Below are positions 42,313 through 54,058 of a DNA stretch of 64,000 nucleotides, in pieces. The DNA comes from Ceratopteris richardii (Eukaryota; Streptophyta; Polypodiopsida; Polypodiales; Pteridaceae). The stretch's first letter is position 1, and every line of letters begins with the position of its first letter. Location: positions 138,665,352-138,729,351 of the forward strand of contig CM035439.1 in the NCBI GenBank assembly GCA_020310875.1, written 5' to 3'. Made by a program: the position numbers and the translations under genes. Below the pieces are notes generated by a model, which saw nothing but the letters and a program-made list of their open reading frames with translations, was not told where the DNA came from and did not search any database.

Positions 42313-43112
42313 TGTTGAAAGTTTTTCAAGCTCAAGAGTGTGGGAACATGCCCCAAATTGAACCTTCCACATCATCCAAAATCAAAGGAGGCTGATTTCC
42401 ACGAGTTTGAGGCATCCAATTATGCCCATAATGGAAAGAAGTTGATTAGAGAAGATTTAGCTCACCTCTTGATGTGATTGGACCTCACTTTTGACATGTA
42501 TATGTTTTTGATTGGTTAAAGAGGTTAGTAAGTGGTCTTTAAAACCTATAATGAGTTGTATTATGACTTAGAGTCGTGGAAATACGTGCCCAAGCTGCCC
42601 CCTTGCTTAAGCACACCCCCTACTAGCTGTTCTCTGCATATTTTGCAGAAATTTCACTTTTACACACTCTATCTATCTAGATGTTTTTGGCAGACCCCCC
42701 AGTTTTGTAATTGTTGTTTCTCCTTCATCCAGAATCCATTTGCAATGAGTTTTGTCTTGTTGGAAAGCTTATAAGTTCTACTTTGTCTGGTATAAGTCTC
42801 AAGTTCAGTGCCTGCACATGTGCAGAGAAATGTCCAGAACAATGTCTGTCCAGTTAGCTCATACTCTGTGAAGAGATCAAGTTATCTGTTTTGTTGCAGC
42901 TGGTTGAGGCATCATCCAGTATCCAAATGGAGTGATTTTACTTTCATTTGAAAGCTCTTAAAGTCTAGTTTATGCCTGCAAAATTTCATTTTCAGTCTCT
43001 GCATATACTCAGAGAAACTCAGAAAATACAGAACCTATGTCTGAAAAATTTCAGGATCCTAGGAGGGTTCATTTGCTTTTGTTGTGCACATAGGAGTGTT
43101 TATCCTCCAACA
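42313..43112 (+). repeat. Copia-2 3' LTR (800 bp)
   Basis: Matches 37007-37806 with about a dozen substitutions and ends CCTCCAACA before poly-G. Confidence 0.97.
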
Positions 43113-43117
43113 GGGGG
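43113..43117. repeat. Copia-2 target-site duplication, right (GGGGG)
   Basis: The first five of twelve G residues after the LTR; an exact duplication cannot be told from the tract itself. Confidence 0.75.
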
Positions 43118-44791
43118 GGGGGGGCTTCACTGAGGGAGTTTTTTCGTGGCTTGGGGGTCCAGCCAACGAGCTCGGTCAGCATGCTATATACCTGTGCATT
43201 TCAAAGATGCAGGCGGCTGGGCGGAAGGGGCTGGAAAAGAAAATAGAGTAGAGGGTGGTGTTATTTGTAAGACGAGACAACTATCGGGTGTTAGAGGAAG
43301 TGGAGAGGGTGCGAAGGGAGGTAGTGAACGGGATGAAGTAGACAAGTTTTTTCCTCATTCTCTCTATGTGTGCAAGATTGAGAGGCCAACGGGCAAGTTG
43401 TATCTGTTGGGGGCTATTAACTCGAAGCTGAAGAAGGAGGGAGGGGCATTTTTCTCTCTATTTGATCAGCGCATGCAGGCGTCAATGAAGAACTAGGTCA
43501 AGAGGGGATTATTGGAGTTTCCTCGAGAGGTTGTTGACAGCAGTAAGAGAGGAAAGGGGGGAATCATGGTGACCTTTTCGAGGAGAAATGCTGAGCACAG
43601 AAGGGGAATACGAGCGAAAGTTCTTCTCATTGCTGGGGGCTCATCCGAGTGTCACATCAGTGGGTGTTAGCAGATGCAAGGACTGTGGAAGGATAGAACA
43701 TTGCTAATGTTACCAAAATTGCTTGACATGGATGACATCGTGGAAACCATCTACTGAGGGCGAAAGGAAGACGAGAAGCAGCAGCCTTCAGTAGAGGACT
43801 CTTAGCTTCTGCTACAAGATATCTTCTGTTCGAGAGGGACGAGGGGGTCAATATGCAAAGGCCTCATAATATGCATGATAAGTTTGTTATGAAATCCTTT
43901 TTATTATGCACTTGACTCATCAAAATTATAATGTGCTGTTGCGGTCATTGGAAAGAAATCGGTCTGAGCATCATCATAGTGAGCTATTCGTCTTTTCTGC
44001 GTACTGTTATCAGATGCGTTAGTTGCATTAGGACGATTGTGGCTGGAATAATCCTGGACTATGTTGAGTTTTTTTCTTCCTTTCTGAGACATCGGTGAGG
44101 TGTTGTTTGTCCATCAAGACTGTGATGTGCTCTTATGCTTTTGTGATGTTGATCTTTTGTCGTAACTCTCTCCCAATTGCTTTGAATAGTACTAAGCAAT
44201 CTGTAACAGGTTTCTTTTCTGTTAAGTTCTTCCTTTGAAAACCATTTAGTGCTGATACTTGAAAAGAGGTGACGATTGTATGTGAGGCTCCCACTCGGTT
44301 ATCCTGCATTTCATAAACTTGGTAGTTACACTTGGGTTAAATCCTATGAAAACTCCATTGGTCTAAAGAAGTGCAACCATTTTGAGTAGCTTCTCTTCGT
44401 AATTTGAAAGGTAGGTAGCTAAGCTATTGAGTATGCACATATCCACTGATTGCTCATAAGAATTGTGTGTTCTTTCCATACTTAATAACATGAAACTGTA
44501 GATGGTTGGCAAGTATACATGCACATTTTAAGGATACTAGCCGCATAAACCGTGTCTGTGATTCCGAAAGGGTTTTCTTGAAGAGAAAATGGCAGAGTTG
44601 ATTTTCCTTCGTATGTGTTAATCAGGCACGGGAAATAAGTGGAACAAGAGCGCATGATTTAGGGGAGGCTTGGGATACATTCAAGTACTATTTGGTGACT
44701 TAAAGCAACGAGTTTGGATCGATTCCGAGGGGTTTGAGCAGAATAAAGGCTTGCAAAATCATATTTTGCTTGGGCATTAGGACTTAACATT

Positions 44792-44809
44792 TGGCGATCT
44801 TAGTGGGGA
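44792..44809 (+). other. LARD-B primer-binding site, element 1
   Basis: TGGCGATCTTAGTGGGGA, 2 nt after the LTR CA. It is unlike the LARD-A/Gypsy-1 PBS and resembles the TGGCGACTC..CTGGGGA (tRNA-Arg) class used by Tat/Ogre elements; the tRNA assignment is from memory. Confidence 0.65.
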
Positions 44810-44915
44810 GTTGGCTTGGCACTCCTCATAGAGTCGTGCCACGAGTACGCTTGGTGCCCCAATTGTGCGGCACAGCCCGTCGGCCCAGATTGAGTGTGAT
44901 AGCTTAGGTAGAAAT

Positions 44916-46347
44916 ATGGCGCAAAGTACGCAAGTCGTAAATGTTGGAAAGGTAAGCCCAAGGACGATGACCCCCGAATGGACTAGAAGTCAAAGCGGGT
45001 TTGGACGCTCAATGCAAAGCAATGCATATGAATGTCATTGGGTTGGTCCAATATCGAATTATATTCGGTGTTGGTGCTGTGAGAAAGTGGGGCACATTGC
45101 AAAGTTCTGCCCTCGTGTGTCAAGTCCATTGGACTTTGTCCCTAGATGTGTAGAATGCAGGAAAAAGAGGCTATGTGAGCACGTGTGTGGTTCAAAAGAG
45201 GTGACTAACATAAAGGTCGCAAGGAATGAATCCGATAGGTGTTTGTCCTCTTTGTATGTGGAAGTTGACATGAGTGGAGTTGCTTTGTCGACAGAGACTA
45301 CAAGAGGGAACGGAAACAAGGATTGAGGAGTCCCAGAATCAAGCTTGGATGGAACTTGTAGAGTGCCTAGAATGTCAAGTGAATTTGCTTCGGATAGAGC
45401 GGGATAGCGAGAGGACCAAGGTAGAAAAGCTTGAGGAAAGTCAAGCAAGGTTAGGAGAGGTCGTCGCGAAATGTGTAGAACAATTGCAAGTTGTGGAGAA
45501 TAGAAGCAGGGAGATGAAAGCGAACAAAAGCTTGAGGGAAGGCCTTGCGAGGTCTGAGCATGAAAACGTGATCTTAGACTTAAGAACTAGCTTGATGATA
45601 GCCGATTGCCATAGCGTTGGGATCGAGGAGGATTCCCCTAAATATGATAATGACGTGGCACAAAAAGTCGACGGAATATAAAAGGAGATCGAGAAATTGC
45701 GAGAGGTGACCGGTAGATATGATGACCAAGCGGGTAAGGTAGTGGAAGAGTTCCACCTAGAATAAGAAAGAATGAAAAGTGCTCAAGCAGAGAACGATGA
45801 GAAAGTGAGACGGGTAGAAAAAGAAAATGCAAAGTTTAAAGGAGAACTCGATAGATGGATGAGTTAGAGAGACGATGAGAGATGGAATTGTGTAGAAGGG
45901 GACCAAAAAATAGGGAAAATGGAGGAAGAGTTGAAAGCGGTGTTGGATAGGTTGGATGTGTTCGGAACAGAGTTAGAAAGAACGAAGAATGAATTGTCAA
46001 AGAAGGTAGATGATCTAGATGTAGAAAATATGAGTAGGATTTGGGAAGGAAGATCGATTAGAGAGGAAGTCGAGAAGTTGATCGTTCGAGTTGAGAAGAG
46101 GGAGGATATTCCCCTCAGATCTGCAAAAAGGGTGAGAGAGGATAAAGAGATGGAGCAAATATGGAATCGGTTCCGAAGCATTGACTCTGACCTGTTCCAA
46201 TATCAGAGTGATATTGAGCACAACAAACAAGGATTAAGAGACCTAGCGGCGAGGCTTGAAGCACTAAGAAGTACAACGACCAATGGTAGTTTTCTGTGTC
46301 ATCTATCAGGTCAGGTGGAATGTCTACGAGGCAGAGGTTGGAGATAA
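44916..46347 (+). pseudogene. LARD-B zinc-knuckle/coiled-coil ORF, copy 1 (broken)
   Basis: The same protein as at 58179-59609. The zinc part CWCCEKVGHIAKFC and CVECRKKRLCEHVC are intact. A frameshift near 45325 moves the reading frame, and then three stops (near 45679, 45762 and 45865) break the coiled coil. At each of them the other copy has a sense codon (for example TCAG in place of TTAG), so the damage is recent point mutation. The C-terminal end LSGQVECLRGRGWR is kept. Confidence 0.85.
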
Positions 46348-47990
46348 AAAAATAGAGATGAGGAGATGGATGTCGGTGAGGACGGCTTGAGTCTGACTAG
46401 GGTTTGCTTTGCGGATTGCGAGTCAGAGATGTGAGGACGGGAGGATCAAGTCTATTGTATTCTTAGGACTGAAATGACACTTTTGAGGTTTTAGGACGAC
46501 AAAGTAGTTAGTGTATGCGGGTTTTGAGAGGAAAAGTTGACCATGGCATTAGTGGCCGGATTTTGGCTTGAGTAGCAGCAGAGAGGAGATGTGTCTCATC
46601 AGGATGTCCATGGGGGGATATATGTATGTGCATCGTGATTGGGATGGTTGGGAAAATTTCCTTTCTTTTGTCTCCTAATTCTCGAGATGCAGGAATTAAA
46701 GAAACAGAAAGTATATATTTGTATATGTGTGCGTGTGGCTACGTGCCTATGTGGGCCGATAAATGGGTGTACCCTTTTAGCCGGGTGGTGAAAGCCACGA
46801 ATCAACGTCGGTTTCGTATGGGGCTAGTCGTGTGTGTGTCCCGCACTACGTTGGGTGGGTAGATGGGCGGAACAAACTCGATTGGGTGGTCGAGTCCACG
46901 AGTCACATCCAGCTTCGGTGTCGGCCGACAAGTGTGAGTGAATATGTGAAAAAAATGATGAATAAAGAGAGAAAAATGTGAAAAAATATGAATGAGAAAA
47001 ACTCCTCGTTCGAGGGGGGACAAAGAGAGGTGAGAGAGCCTGATGCTCAGATGGTATGTGTATGTGTTGTGGGGATCTGGGAACGTGTGGACTCCTGATG
47101 AGGCATGTCGAATAGAAGCTTAAGCTCGGCTAGGGTTTTGGCTATGACGTGCCTGTGGAAGACTTGGACTTTGAGGGATCCAAGTGTGCTAGTGGCTTTG
47201 TTCGTCTGCGAACTCTTGGGAGGTGCTCATTTTGGTTCTTAGGCTGTGCAACTACTTGCGATGTCCTGAAGCATGTCGCCGACGAGCGATCTTGTCGGAG
47301 TGAGCTCGTGTTATGCTTGAGTGGTCTCTGCTTCGTGTCCATCAATTCAGAGGTGGTGGTGACCTAGCATGGAATTTAGTTGAAAAGCAAAAAAGAAAGT
47401 ACAAAGAGTCGATGAAACGGAAGTGGGTAGTGAATACCCTAGGTCGAAGGGGCATGGAAAATGGACAAGATGATTTGAGTGGAAATGGAAAAGAAATTAG
47501 GAAAGTGAACGTATAAACCAAAAGAGTAGCAGAAAGGAAGAACGGATGCGGGTCTTGCATGAATGTATGTTGTGTGTATGAAAAAGCAGCGGGATAGCGA
47601 TAGTGAGGTGAAGAAGAATACCAAGAAGAAGAATGGATGCGGTTTTTACTTTTGTTTACTTTGCATGTGAATGGAGAGGAATGACGAGAGAGGGAATGTG
47701 GATGGGCTTCTGCTTGTTGCATATGGGTTGTGACGAGCTTGCATGTGCGACGACGATGTGTGATATGATTTTTTGATCTGTGCTTGCTCTTTCCATTGTG
47801 GTTATAGATGTTATTGTGATTTGATGAAGAAAGCTTCTAATGTTTGATGAAGTTTGTAGATCCTAGACAGGTGGACATGATAGGTGAACATGCGAAACGG
47901 CATACAAAGTTGGTAAGTGAAGTGATTGATTTTCGATGACTTGAATGGTTTGAGTGCAGGTGCTAATTGGCTCGTCGGGGACGTGTTCGC
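46348..47990 (+). other. LARD-B 3' internal region, element 1
   Basis: Non-coding and homologous to 9224-10959 and 59610-61358. It has ~115-bp repeat-related blocks (46740-46940), an A-rich run, the GCTCGGCTAGGGTTTTGG block (47126-47143) and the GGCTCGTCGGGGACG block before the PPT. It lacks about 100 bp found in element 2 (61205-61310). Confidence 0.75.
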
Positions 47991-48008
47991 GAGTAGAAGG
48001 GAGAAGTA
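47991..48008 (+). other. LARD-B polypurine tract, element 1
   Basis: GAGTAGAAGGGAGAAGTA directly precedes LTR 2 (TGTTGCATG). Confidence 0.8.
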
Positions 48009-48273
48009 TGTTGCATGATTGATTGGTGTGAACATGTTGGTCTATTAATAAGATTTTAATGCAGGAAACCAAGAAAGAGTGTCCCATATGGGGATCATGA
48101 AGTGGTTGTACCAATATTGTTATCTTTGTTTGCAGCTCAAAAGCTTGTCGCAGTGTGGGGTTTTTTTTGGAGAAGATATATCAGTCGATAATGCTCTGGT
48201 TGACATGATCATTAGCTTATGTGGCAGCTGGTGCATCATATGTAGGATGATCATAAGGAACGGTTATTTTGAG

Positions 48274-48495
48274 GTAGCTGATTTTGTTGGAAAAAGTGTG
48301 GAAGACTTCAAGGATGACAATGAGCCATATAGGAGGACAAGTATGGAGACAATTGAGAAAGTTATCATGAACCTTGGTTCTTCTGATATAGATGCTCGGC
48401 TTGAAGAATTTCTCATTGGTCAGAAAGGAAAGTTTTGTGTGCCTCAGGATTGTGGAACACTAAAGTGGAGGCTCAATGTCAAGAGTGCAAAGTTG
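48274..48495 (+). pseudogene. Captured SF3B1 fragment in LARD-B LTR 2
   Basis: The same two joined SF3B1 pieces as in LTR 1, with the same internal gap, in a 148-codon frame (48079-48525) that is still open. Confidence 0.85.
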
Positions 48496-48648
48496 GCATT
48501 GACAGAAGTTCTAGAAGGTGACTAAGTAAAAGGGGAAGTCGACCCTTTTGAGTTCCTTCTAGTTGGCTGGAAAAAAGGGACCCCGTGGGAAGGTGAAAAA
48601 AGCAAGGATCCATCGGGCTTCGTTTTGGTCCCCTGAGTCCTCAGTGGA

Positions 48649-48653
48649 GGTAG
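48649..48653. repeat. Copia-3 target-site duplication, left (GGTAG)
   Basis: Identical to 55074-55078. Confidence 0.95.
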
Positions 48654-49668
48654 TGATGGAGAGTGTTAATCTCCAAAAGAACAAGTTAACCTTGAATTTA
48701 GATCACCTCTATATCAAGATTAACCTTAGACTCCACCAAACTTAGAGAACTTTCACCAAATTATCAGAAAATTGATTATTCTGAAAAATTCAGTTTCTTC
48801 AGAAAAGTTTGCTGCAGATTAATCACTCATCGACTAATCAATCCTATAAAATTTTTGACAAAACTTTGCACACCACTTCGCCTTGAGATTGCGCAACTTT
48901 ACCAAGTTAAATTTCTCAAAATGATTGAGTACACACTGAGAAATGTGCGAAACACTTTACCTATGTCTGAAAGAGCTTTTCTGCAATGGCGACTTTGACA
49001 CCTGCAACTTCTTAGCACTGGTTCTCACAATGTCGAACCCGTTTGATCAAGATCTTCTAGCCATAGATGGCTTATCTTTCAACTTAGATTTTGAGCCCTA
49101 ACTTGTGTAAAACTTTACACTGTGGACTGAGCACTGACCATTTCTTTGAAGATGAAATGTGCGCCAGATTTTACGACTCTTAGAACATTCTTACATATGA
49201 ATGTTCCTAACCAAAATTCTCTCAGCCTGATTGAAATTAATCTCTCAAACTCTAGCCATAGATAGATTAGCTATGGACTTAGATACGTACAAAAGGTTTC
49301 CTCAAAAGATTAAACACAGAAGGAGAATGGGAGAGAAGATCGACGCGCAGAATTCTACAACATTTTCTTCTTCATTACTTTTCATACATATGGTTCATGA
49401 TACATACAATGTTCATCACCTCTTCACCTATTCTTCTCTATCTGATCTATATCACTCTCTCTTTTTTCAAATACATACCTGTAGATATATATACGAGTCT
49501 AACTCGTCATCTTTTTTCAAAATACATTGAACTATTTACAAGAGTAATATACAAAAGAAACATTTCTGATTCTATTCTCTTCCTTTGAAAGTAATCTTCA
49601 TCCTTCCACATATCTTTTCACTTTTGGACTTCATGTAATCACCTATTGATGATTGCTCTGCTCCAACA
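48654..49668 (-). repeat. Copia-3 3' LTR (1015 bp)
   Basis: On the plus strand TGATGGAGAGTG to CTGCTCCAACA; matches 54059-55073. The 49231-49530 frame occurs in both LTRs and is not a gene. Confidence 0.96.
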
Positions 49669-49678
49669 GCTCCCCCTC
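49669..49678 (-). other. Copia-3 polypurine tract
   Basis: GAGGGGGAGC on the minus strand next to the 3' LTR. Confidence 0.85.
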
Positions 49679-51726
49679 AATCTTCAATTGTGATTACCTG
49701 CATCTTCTTTATTCCTGCCATATCTTTAAACCTCTGCAACTTAGGTCCATCCAAACTTTTAGTCATCATATCTGCAAGTTGATCTTTTGTAGGAGTGTGT
49801 ATAACTTCAATCTCCTTCTCAATGACCTTCTCTCTCAAGAAATGATACTGTATTTCAATATGCTTAGTTCTAGCATGAAACACAGGATTAGCTGCCAAGT
49901 ATAAAGAACTCATGTTGTCTCCACAAACAATAGGAGTACTTTGAACCACATCAAAAACTTTCATAAGTGTCTTTAGCCATATTACCTCTTTTGCAGCTTC
50001 CACCATACCTTTATATTCTGCCTCTGTAGATGACAAAGCAACTGTATGTTGCTTTTTAGAACACCATGAAATCAATTTGTCTCCTACATAGCACAAGTAT
50101 CCATGTGTTGATCTTCTATCATCCACATTATCTGCCCAATCTGCATCACTATATATCTTGATTCTTGTATCAGAAGTAAATCCATAGTACAGCCCTTCTT
50201 TGAGTGTACCCTTGATGTACGTAAGTACTCTTTGTCCTGCAATCCAATGTTCCTTTCTAGGACAATGCATAAATTGTGAAAGCACACCAACTGCATATGA
50301 CAAATCAGGCCTTGTCAATGTAGCATAAATCAAGCTACCAACCAGACTTTGATAGAGTTTCATATCTCTGAACTCTTCTCCTCCAAACCTAGACAATTTA
50401 TGGTTCACTTCCAAAGGTGTAGGTGCAACCCTGCAATCTTCCATTTTAAATTTGGTTAGCAAATTTTTAAGATACCTTTCTTGAGTCACATATACTCCAT
50501 GTTGAGTATAAGAGATCTCCATTCCCAAGAAGAATGATAGGTTCCCCAAATCACTGATTTTGAACTCTTTCTCCATCTGCTTCTTGATCATTTGTATTCC
50601 TTTATCATCTGTTCCTGTAAGTATTATGTCATCAACATAAATACAAATATAAATGAACCCATCTTCACTTGCTTTGACTAGCAAGCTACTATCTGCCTTT
50701 GATGCTTGAAATCCAAGATCATTCAAGAATTTTACAAGCCTATAATTCCATGCCCTTGGGGCCTGCTTCAACCCATACAAAGCTCTCTTGAGCTTACACA
50801 CATAATTTGGACTCACTTGATCTTTGAACCCATCTGGTTGCTCCATGTAGACTTCATATGAAATGTAACCATTCAAGAAAGCATTTTTTACATCTAATTG
50901 AGATAACTTCCAACCTTTGCAAGCAGCAATTGCTATGAGTGTCCTGATGGTTGTCATCTTTGCCACAGGACTATAAGTCTCATCATAGTCCACTCCATAT
51001 GTCTGTGCATACCCTTTCACAACAAGTCTAGCTTTGTACCTAGACACACTTCCATCTGCAAATCTTTTAGTCTTGTAAACCCACTTACAACCAATGATTT
51101 TCTGGCTATTAGGTTTAGGAACCAAATCCCATGTTTGATTCTCTATCAATGCATCATACTCCTCTTGCATAGCATCTTCCCAATTCTTCTTCCCTTTAGC
51201 TTCATCATATGTTGATGGATCTTCATCTGCTTTTACCAAATAAGCATAATCTTTAGTAGTCAAGAATGAGGTATCATAGCTATACCTTGTAGGTTGCCAT
51301 TTGTGCCCTAGATGACCTCCTAACTTCTGCACTTCTTGAGGTCTCTGGTTCATCACATTCTGGATCAAACCTTGGCCTCTCTTCAACTTCAATCTGTACT
51401 TCATTGTTCTCACTTTCATCAAGTAATTGAATCTTTGCTTTACCTTTTCTTTGTTCCACTACTTCTTCATCATCTGCATGTACATTATATTTACCTGCAT
51501 ACCAAGTACCTTGCTCATCAAATGTAACATCCTTGGATACAATAAATTGCTTTGTGGATGGACTCCACAACCTGTATCCCATTTGCTTATCATCATAACC
51601 AATGAATACATACTTTTCTGCCTTAGGCTCCAACTTATGCCTCAATTGAGATGGCACATGCATATGCCAAACATCCAAATATTCTGCAATGATCCAAGGT
51701 AGGTTTCTTACCCCACCAAGCTTCAT
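49677..51726 (-). CDS. Copia-3 RT-RNase H and integrase C-terminus
   Basis: Two overlapping minus-strand frames. The 51280-51726 frame has the end of integrase (VPSQLRHKLEPKAEKYVFIGY, the usual copia C-terminal motif). A one-base shift near 51290 then leads to the 49677 frame with RT: WVYKTKRFADGSVSRYKARL, QLDVKNAFLNGYI, YGLKQAPRAW and YVDDIILTG. RNase H: YSDADWADNVDDRRST, SSTEAEYKG and HIEIQYHFLREK. All catalytic motifs are present. The enzyme makes element cDNA; the frameshift would stop full polyprotein synthesis. Confidence 0.92.
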
Positions 51727-53836
51727 ATGGTGTCATACCCTGCAAAGCTTTACAAGGCAATCTATTAACCAAATATGTAGCTGTATTAACAGCCTCAGCC
51801 CACAAATAATTTGGGCAATTCTTCTCTTTCATCATGGACCTTGCAAATTCAACAAGTGTCCTGTTTCTTCTTTCTGCTACCCCATTTTGTTGAGGAGAGT
51901 ACTTGCAAGTAACTTCTCTCTTTATACCTGCATTCCACAAATAATCATTGAACTCATTTGAAAAATACTCTCCCCCTCCATCTGACCTTAGTCTCTTCAA
52001 TTGTTGACCTGTAATCCTTTCTGCATATGCATGATAGTGTTTAAATGTATTAAACACTTCTGACTTTTCTTTAATCACATAAATTGTGATCCACCTGGTA
52101 GCATCATCAACATATATGACATAATATCTTGAACCATTTATACTAAAGTCCTTTGAAGGACCCCACACATCTGTATGCACCAATTCAAGTCTTTCTGAAT
52201 ACATAAACCCATGCTTGGAATAGGATTGCTTGTGAGCCTTACCTAATTGACATGCCTCACATCTATATGTCATGTGTTGACCTGCAATGTTAGGCAATCC
52301 AAGCACTGAATCATTGTTAATCATTTCTTTAATACCTCTTTCATTAAAGTGTCCAAGTCTTTTGTGCCAAAGATCCAATTCTGACACCTTCTGCTCTCCA
52401 TATGTGAACATAGCATGTCCAACATTTCCTTGTACCTTCAATGTGAAGAGCCTTCCTTCTTTCTTTCCTGCAATAACTTGTTTATACCCTTGACTAGGAT
52501 CTTCAACATAAACTCCATCATTGGTGAACCTTACCTCATATCCTTTTTCCACAATTTGACCTACACTGATCAAATTCTTTGGAATTGTGGGAACATAGAG
52601 TACCTTACTCAGAAGAGTGCTCCCATCCTTAGCTTTGACTGAACCAATTGACTTTACCTTATGCTTTGTATTATCACTTGTCTGAACTGTATGATTAATT
52701 GCATTATGATCTAGGTCAGTCATCAAAGCAATATTTCCACTTAAATGATTACTACATCCTGAATCAATATAGAACACTCTCATATCCTCATGTGAGGTTT
52801 CACATGTATTCATAATGAGAGTCGAATCCTCCTTTTGATCTGATGCATAGTTGTAATAGGTGTTATTATAGGATTGATTTTGGAAGCTTCTTCCTCCACC
52901 TCTTCCAAAAGAATTCCTACCACCTCTACCTCTGAAGTTTCCTCTCTGAAATCTACCACCTCTTGCTCTTTGATTAAAGTTCTGATAATTACCATTGTTT
53001 TGATTATTATGCCAACAATCATGAGATAGATGATTGGTCTTACCACATATCCAACAAGCTCTTGCATTATCTTTGTTGTTTCTGCCTCTTCCTCTACTTC
53101 TGCCACTTCCTTTTCCTCTTATGAAATTTGCTTGGTTTGATGTACCTTCTTCTTCACCTGATTGTTGCTTCCCTTTGTTGGCTTTCTTCTTGTCTTTAGA
53201 GTACATTGCATGACCTGCACTCTTATCAACATCTCCTTTGACATCATTCTCAAAAGTTAGCATATGACCTAACAATTGATTCAAATCAGGAGTAAAGTGA
53301 TCTAATGAAAGTTCTGTAGATAAAATGAAGGGCTTCCACCTCTCATCTCCTCTTAGCCCTGTGAGTATTTGTCTTACCAATTTGTCTTCTTCAATGTCTT
53401 CATCCACTGCACCTAGAGAATCTGCAATGTCCTTCATCTTTGTCACATAATCAGAGATTGATTGTGAGGCCTTCTTCTTGAAGGTAGTAAATTCTGCCCA
53501 TAGTGAAGCCTTCCTTGATTTGGTTGTGTTTTGGAAATGCTCCTCCAAAGCATTCCAAATGTCACATGCACTTTCAAGTCCTCTAATGTGAGGAAGCAAA
53601 TAGTCATTGACTGCCATGTAGATTATGCTCCTTGCTTGAGCATCTTTCTTCATCCAATTCTTCAAATCTGCAAGCTCCTCCCTAGTTGGAACACTAGGAT
53701 CTCTGAATTCTGGCTTTTCTTCATCTCCTGTGATGTATCCTATCAGATCTTTGCTCATAAGATGAGCTTCCATCCTCATAGACCATGCAGGATAGTTCTC
53801 TCTATCCAGCTTCTCAATTTGGAGACTATCCCCCAT
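51635..53836 (-). CDS. Copia-3 gag, protease and integrase
   Basis: ATG 53836 (MGDSLQIEKLDRENYPAW). Gag domain with NYPAWSMRMEAHLMSKDLIGY, an RGRGR-rich segment, and the zinc knuckle CWICGKTNHLSHDC. The protease site is FYIDSGCSNHLSG. Integrase: LWHKRLGHFNERG and CEACQLGK zinc parts, LVHTDVWGP, RSDGGGEYF and QNGVAERRNR for the DDE triad, then MTPYEAWWGKKP. A frameshift at about 51660-51700 ends the frame after RIFGCLAYA; the remainder is in the next frame. Gag and protease are intact. Confidence 0.93.
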   Translation of the reverse strand: MGDSLQIEKLDRENYPAWSMRMEAHLMSKDLIGYITGDEEKPEFRDPSVPTREELADLKNWMKKDAQARSIIYMAVNDYLLPHIRGLESACDIWNALEEHFQNTTKSRKASLWAEFTTFKKKASQSISDYVTKMKDIADSLGAVDEDIEEDKLVRQILTGLRGDERWKPFILSTELSLDHFTPDLNQLLGHMLTFENDVKGDVDKSAGHAMYSKDKKKANKGKQQSGEEEGTSNQANFIRGKGSGRSRGRGRNNKDNARACWICGKTNHLSHDCWHNNQNNGNYQNFNQRARGGRFQRGNFRGRGGRNSFGRGGGRSFQNQSYNNTYYNYASDQKEDSTLIMNTCETSHEDMRVFYIDSGCSNHLSGNIALMTDLDHNAINHTVQTSDNTKHKVKSIGSVKAKDGSTLLSKVLYVPTIPKNLISVGQIVEKGYEVRFTNDGVYVEDPSQGYKQVIAGKKEGRLFTLKVQGNVGHAMFTYGEQKVSELDLWHKRLGHFNERGIKEMINNDSVLGLPNIAGQHMTYRCEACQLGKAHKQSYSKHGFMYSERLELVHTDVWGPSKDFSINGSRYYVIYVDDATRWITIYVIKEKSEVFNTFKHYHAYAERITGQQLKRLRSDGGGEYFSNEFNDYLWNAGIKREVTCKYSPQQNGVAERRNRTLVEFARSMMKEKNCPNYLWAEAVNTATYLVNRLPCKALQGMTPYEAWWGKKPTLDHCRIFGCLAYACAISIEA

Positions 53837-54045
53837 CCTTGCTTCACCTGTAGTCTCAAAACTTTAACCTTTACAGATAATGAATGTACCTTTACTTTGA
53901 ATGTTGCTCCTTCTTATCCTTTTGATACTCTTTGTATGTCTTTCTTCAATCTTTCTTCACACTTTAACCTTTGCACCTTCGAGATGTAAAGATTTGTATT
54001 TCTGAAGTAGTCGGAGTCTTCTTCACTTCAATTTTGACACATCCT

Positions 54046-54057
54046 GCTCTGATACCA
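54046..54057 (-). other. Copia-3 primer-binding site (tRNA-Met)
   Basis: TGGTATCAGAGC on the minus strand, one base from the 5' LTR. Confidence 0.95.
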
Positions 54058-54058
54058 C

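Larger units (their letters stand above)
37007..43112 (+). mobile_element. Copia-2, full-length Ty1/copia element
   Basis: A 6106-bp element: 800-bp LTRs, tRNA-Met-like PBS, gag-pol in one frame with one stop and one frameshift, polypurine tract and GGGGG duplication. By eye the LTRs differ at about a dozen positions (1.5-2%). Confidence 0.96.
36182..44789 (+). repeat. LARD-B LTR 1, interrupted by Copia-2
   Basis: TGTTGCATGATTG at 36182 to GACTTAACA at 44789, about 2.5 kb without Copia-2 and one TSD copy. It carries the SF3B1 fragment and a 12-G tract that is the Copia-2 target. It lacks about 1.09 kb that LTR 2 has (56799-57890). Frames at 43146-43496 and elsewhere are open, and the 43146 frame is also found in LTR 2, but I do not recognise a product. 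Confidence 0.88.
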
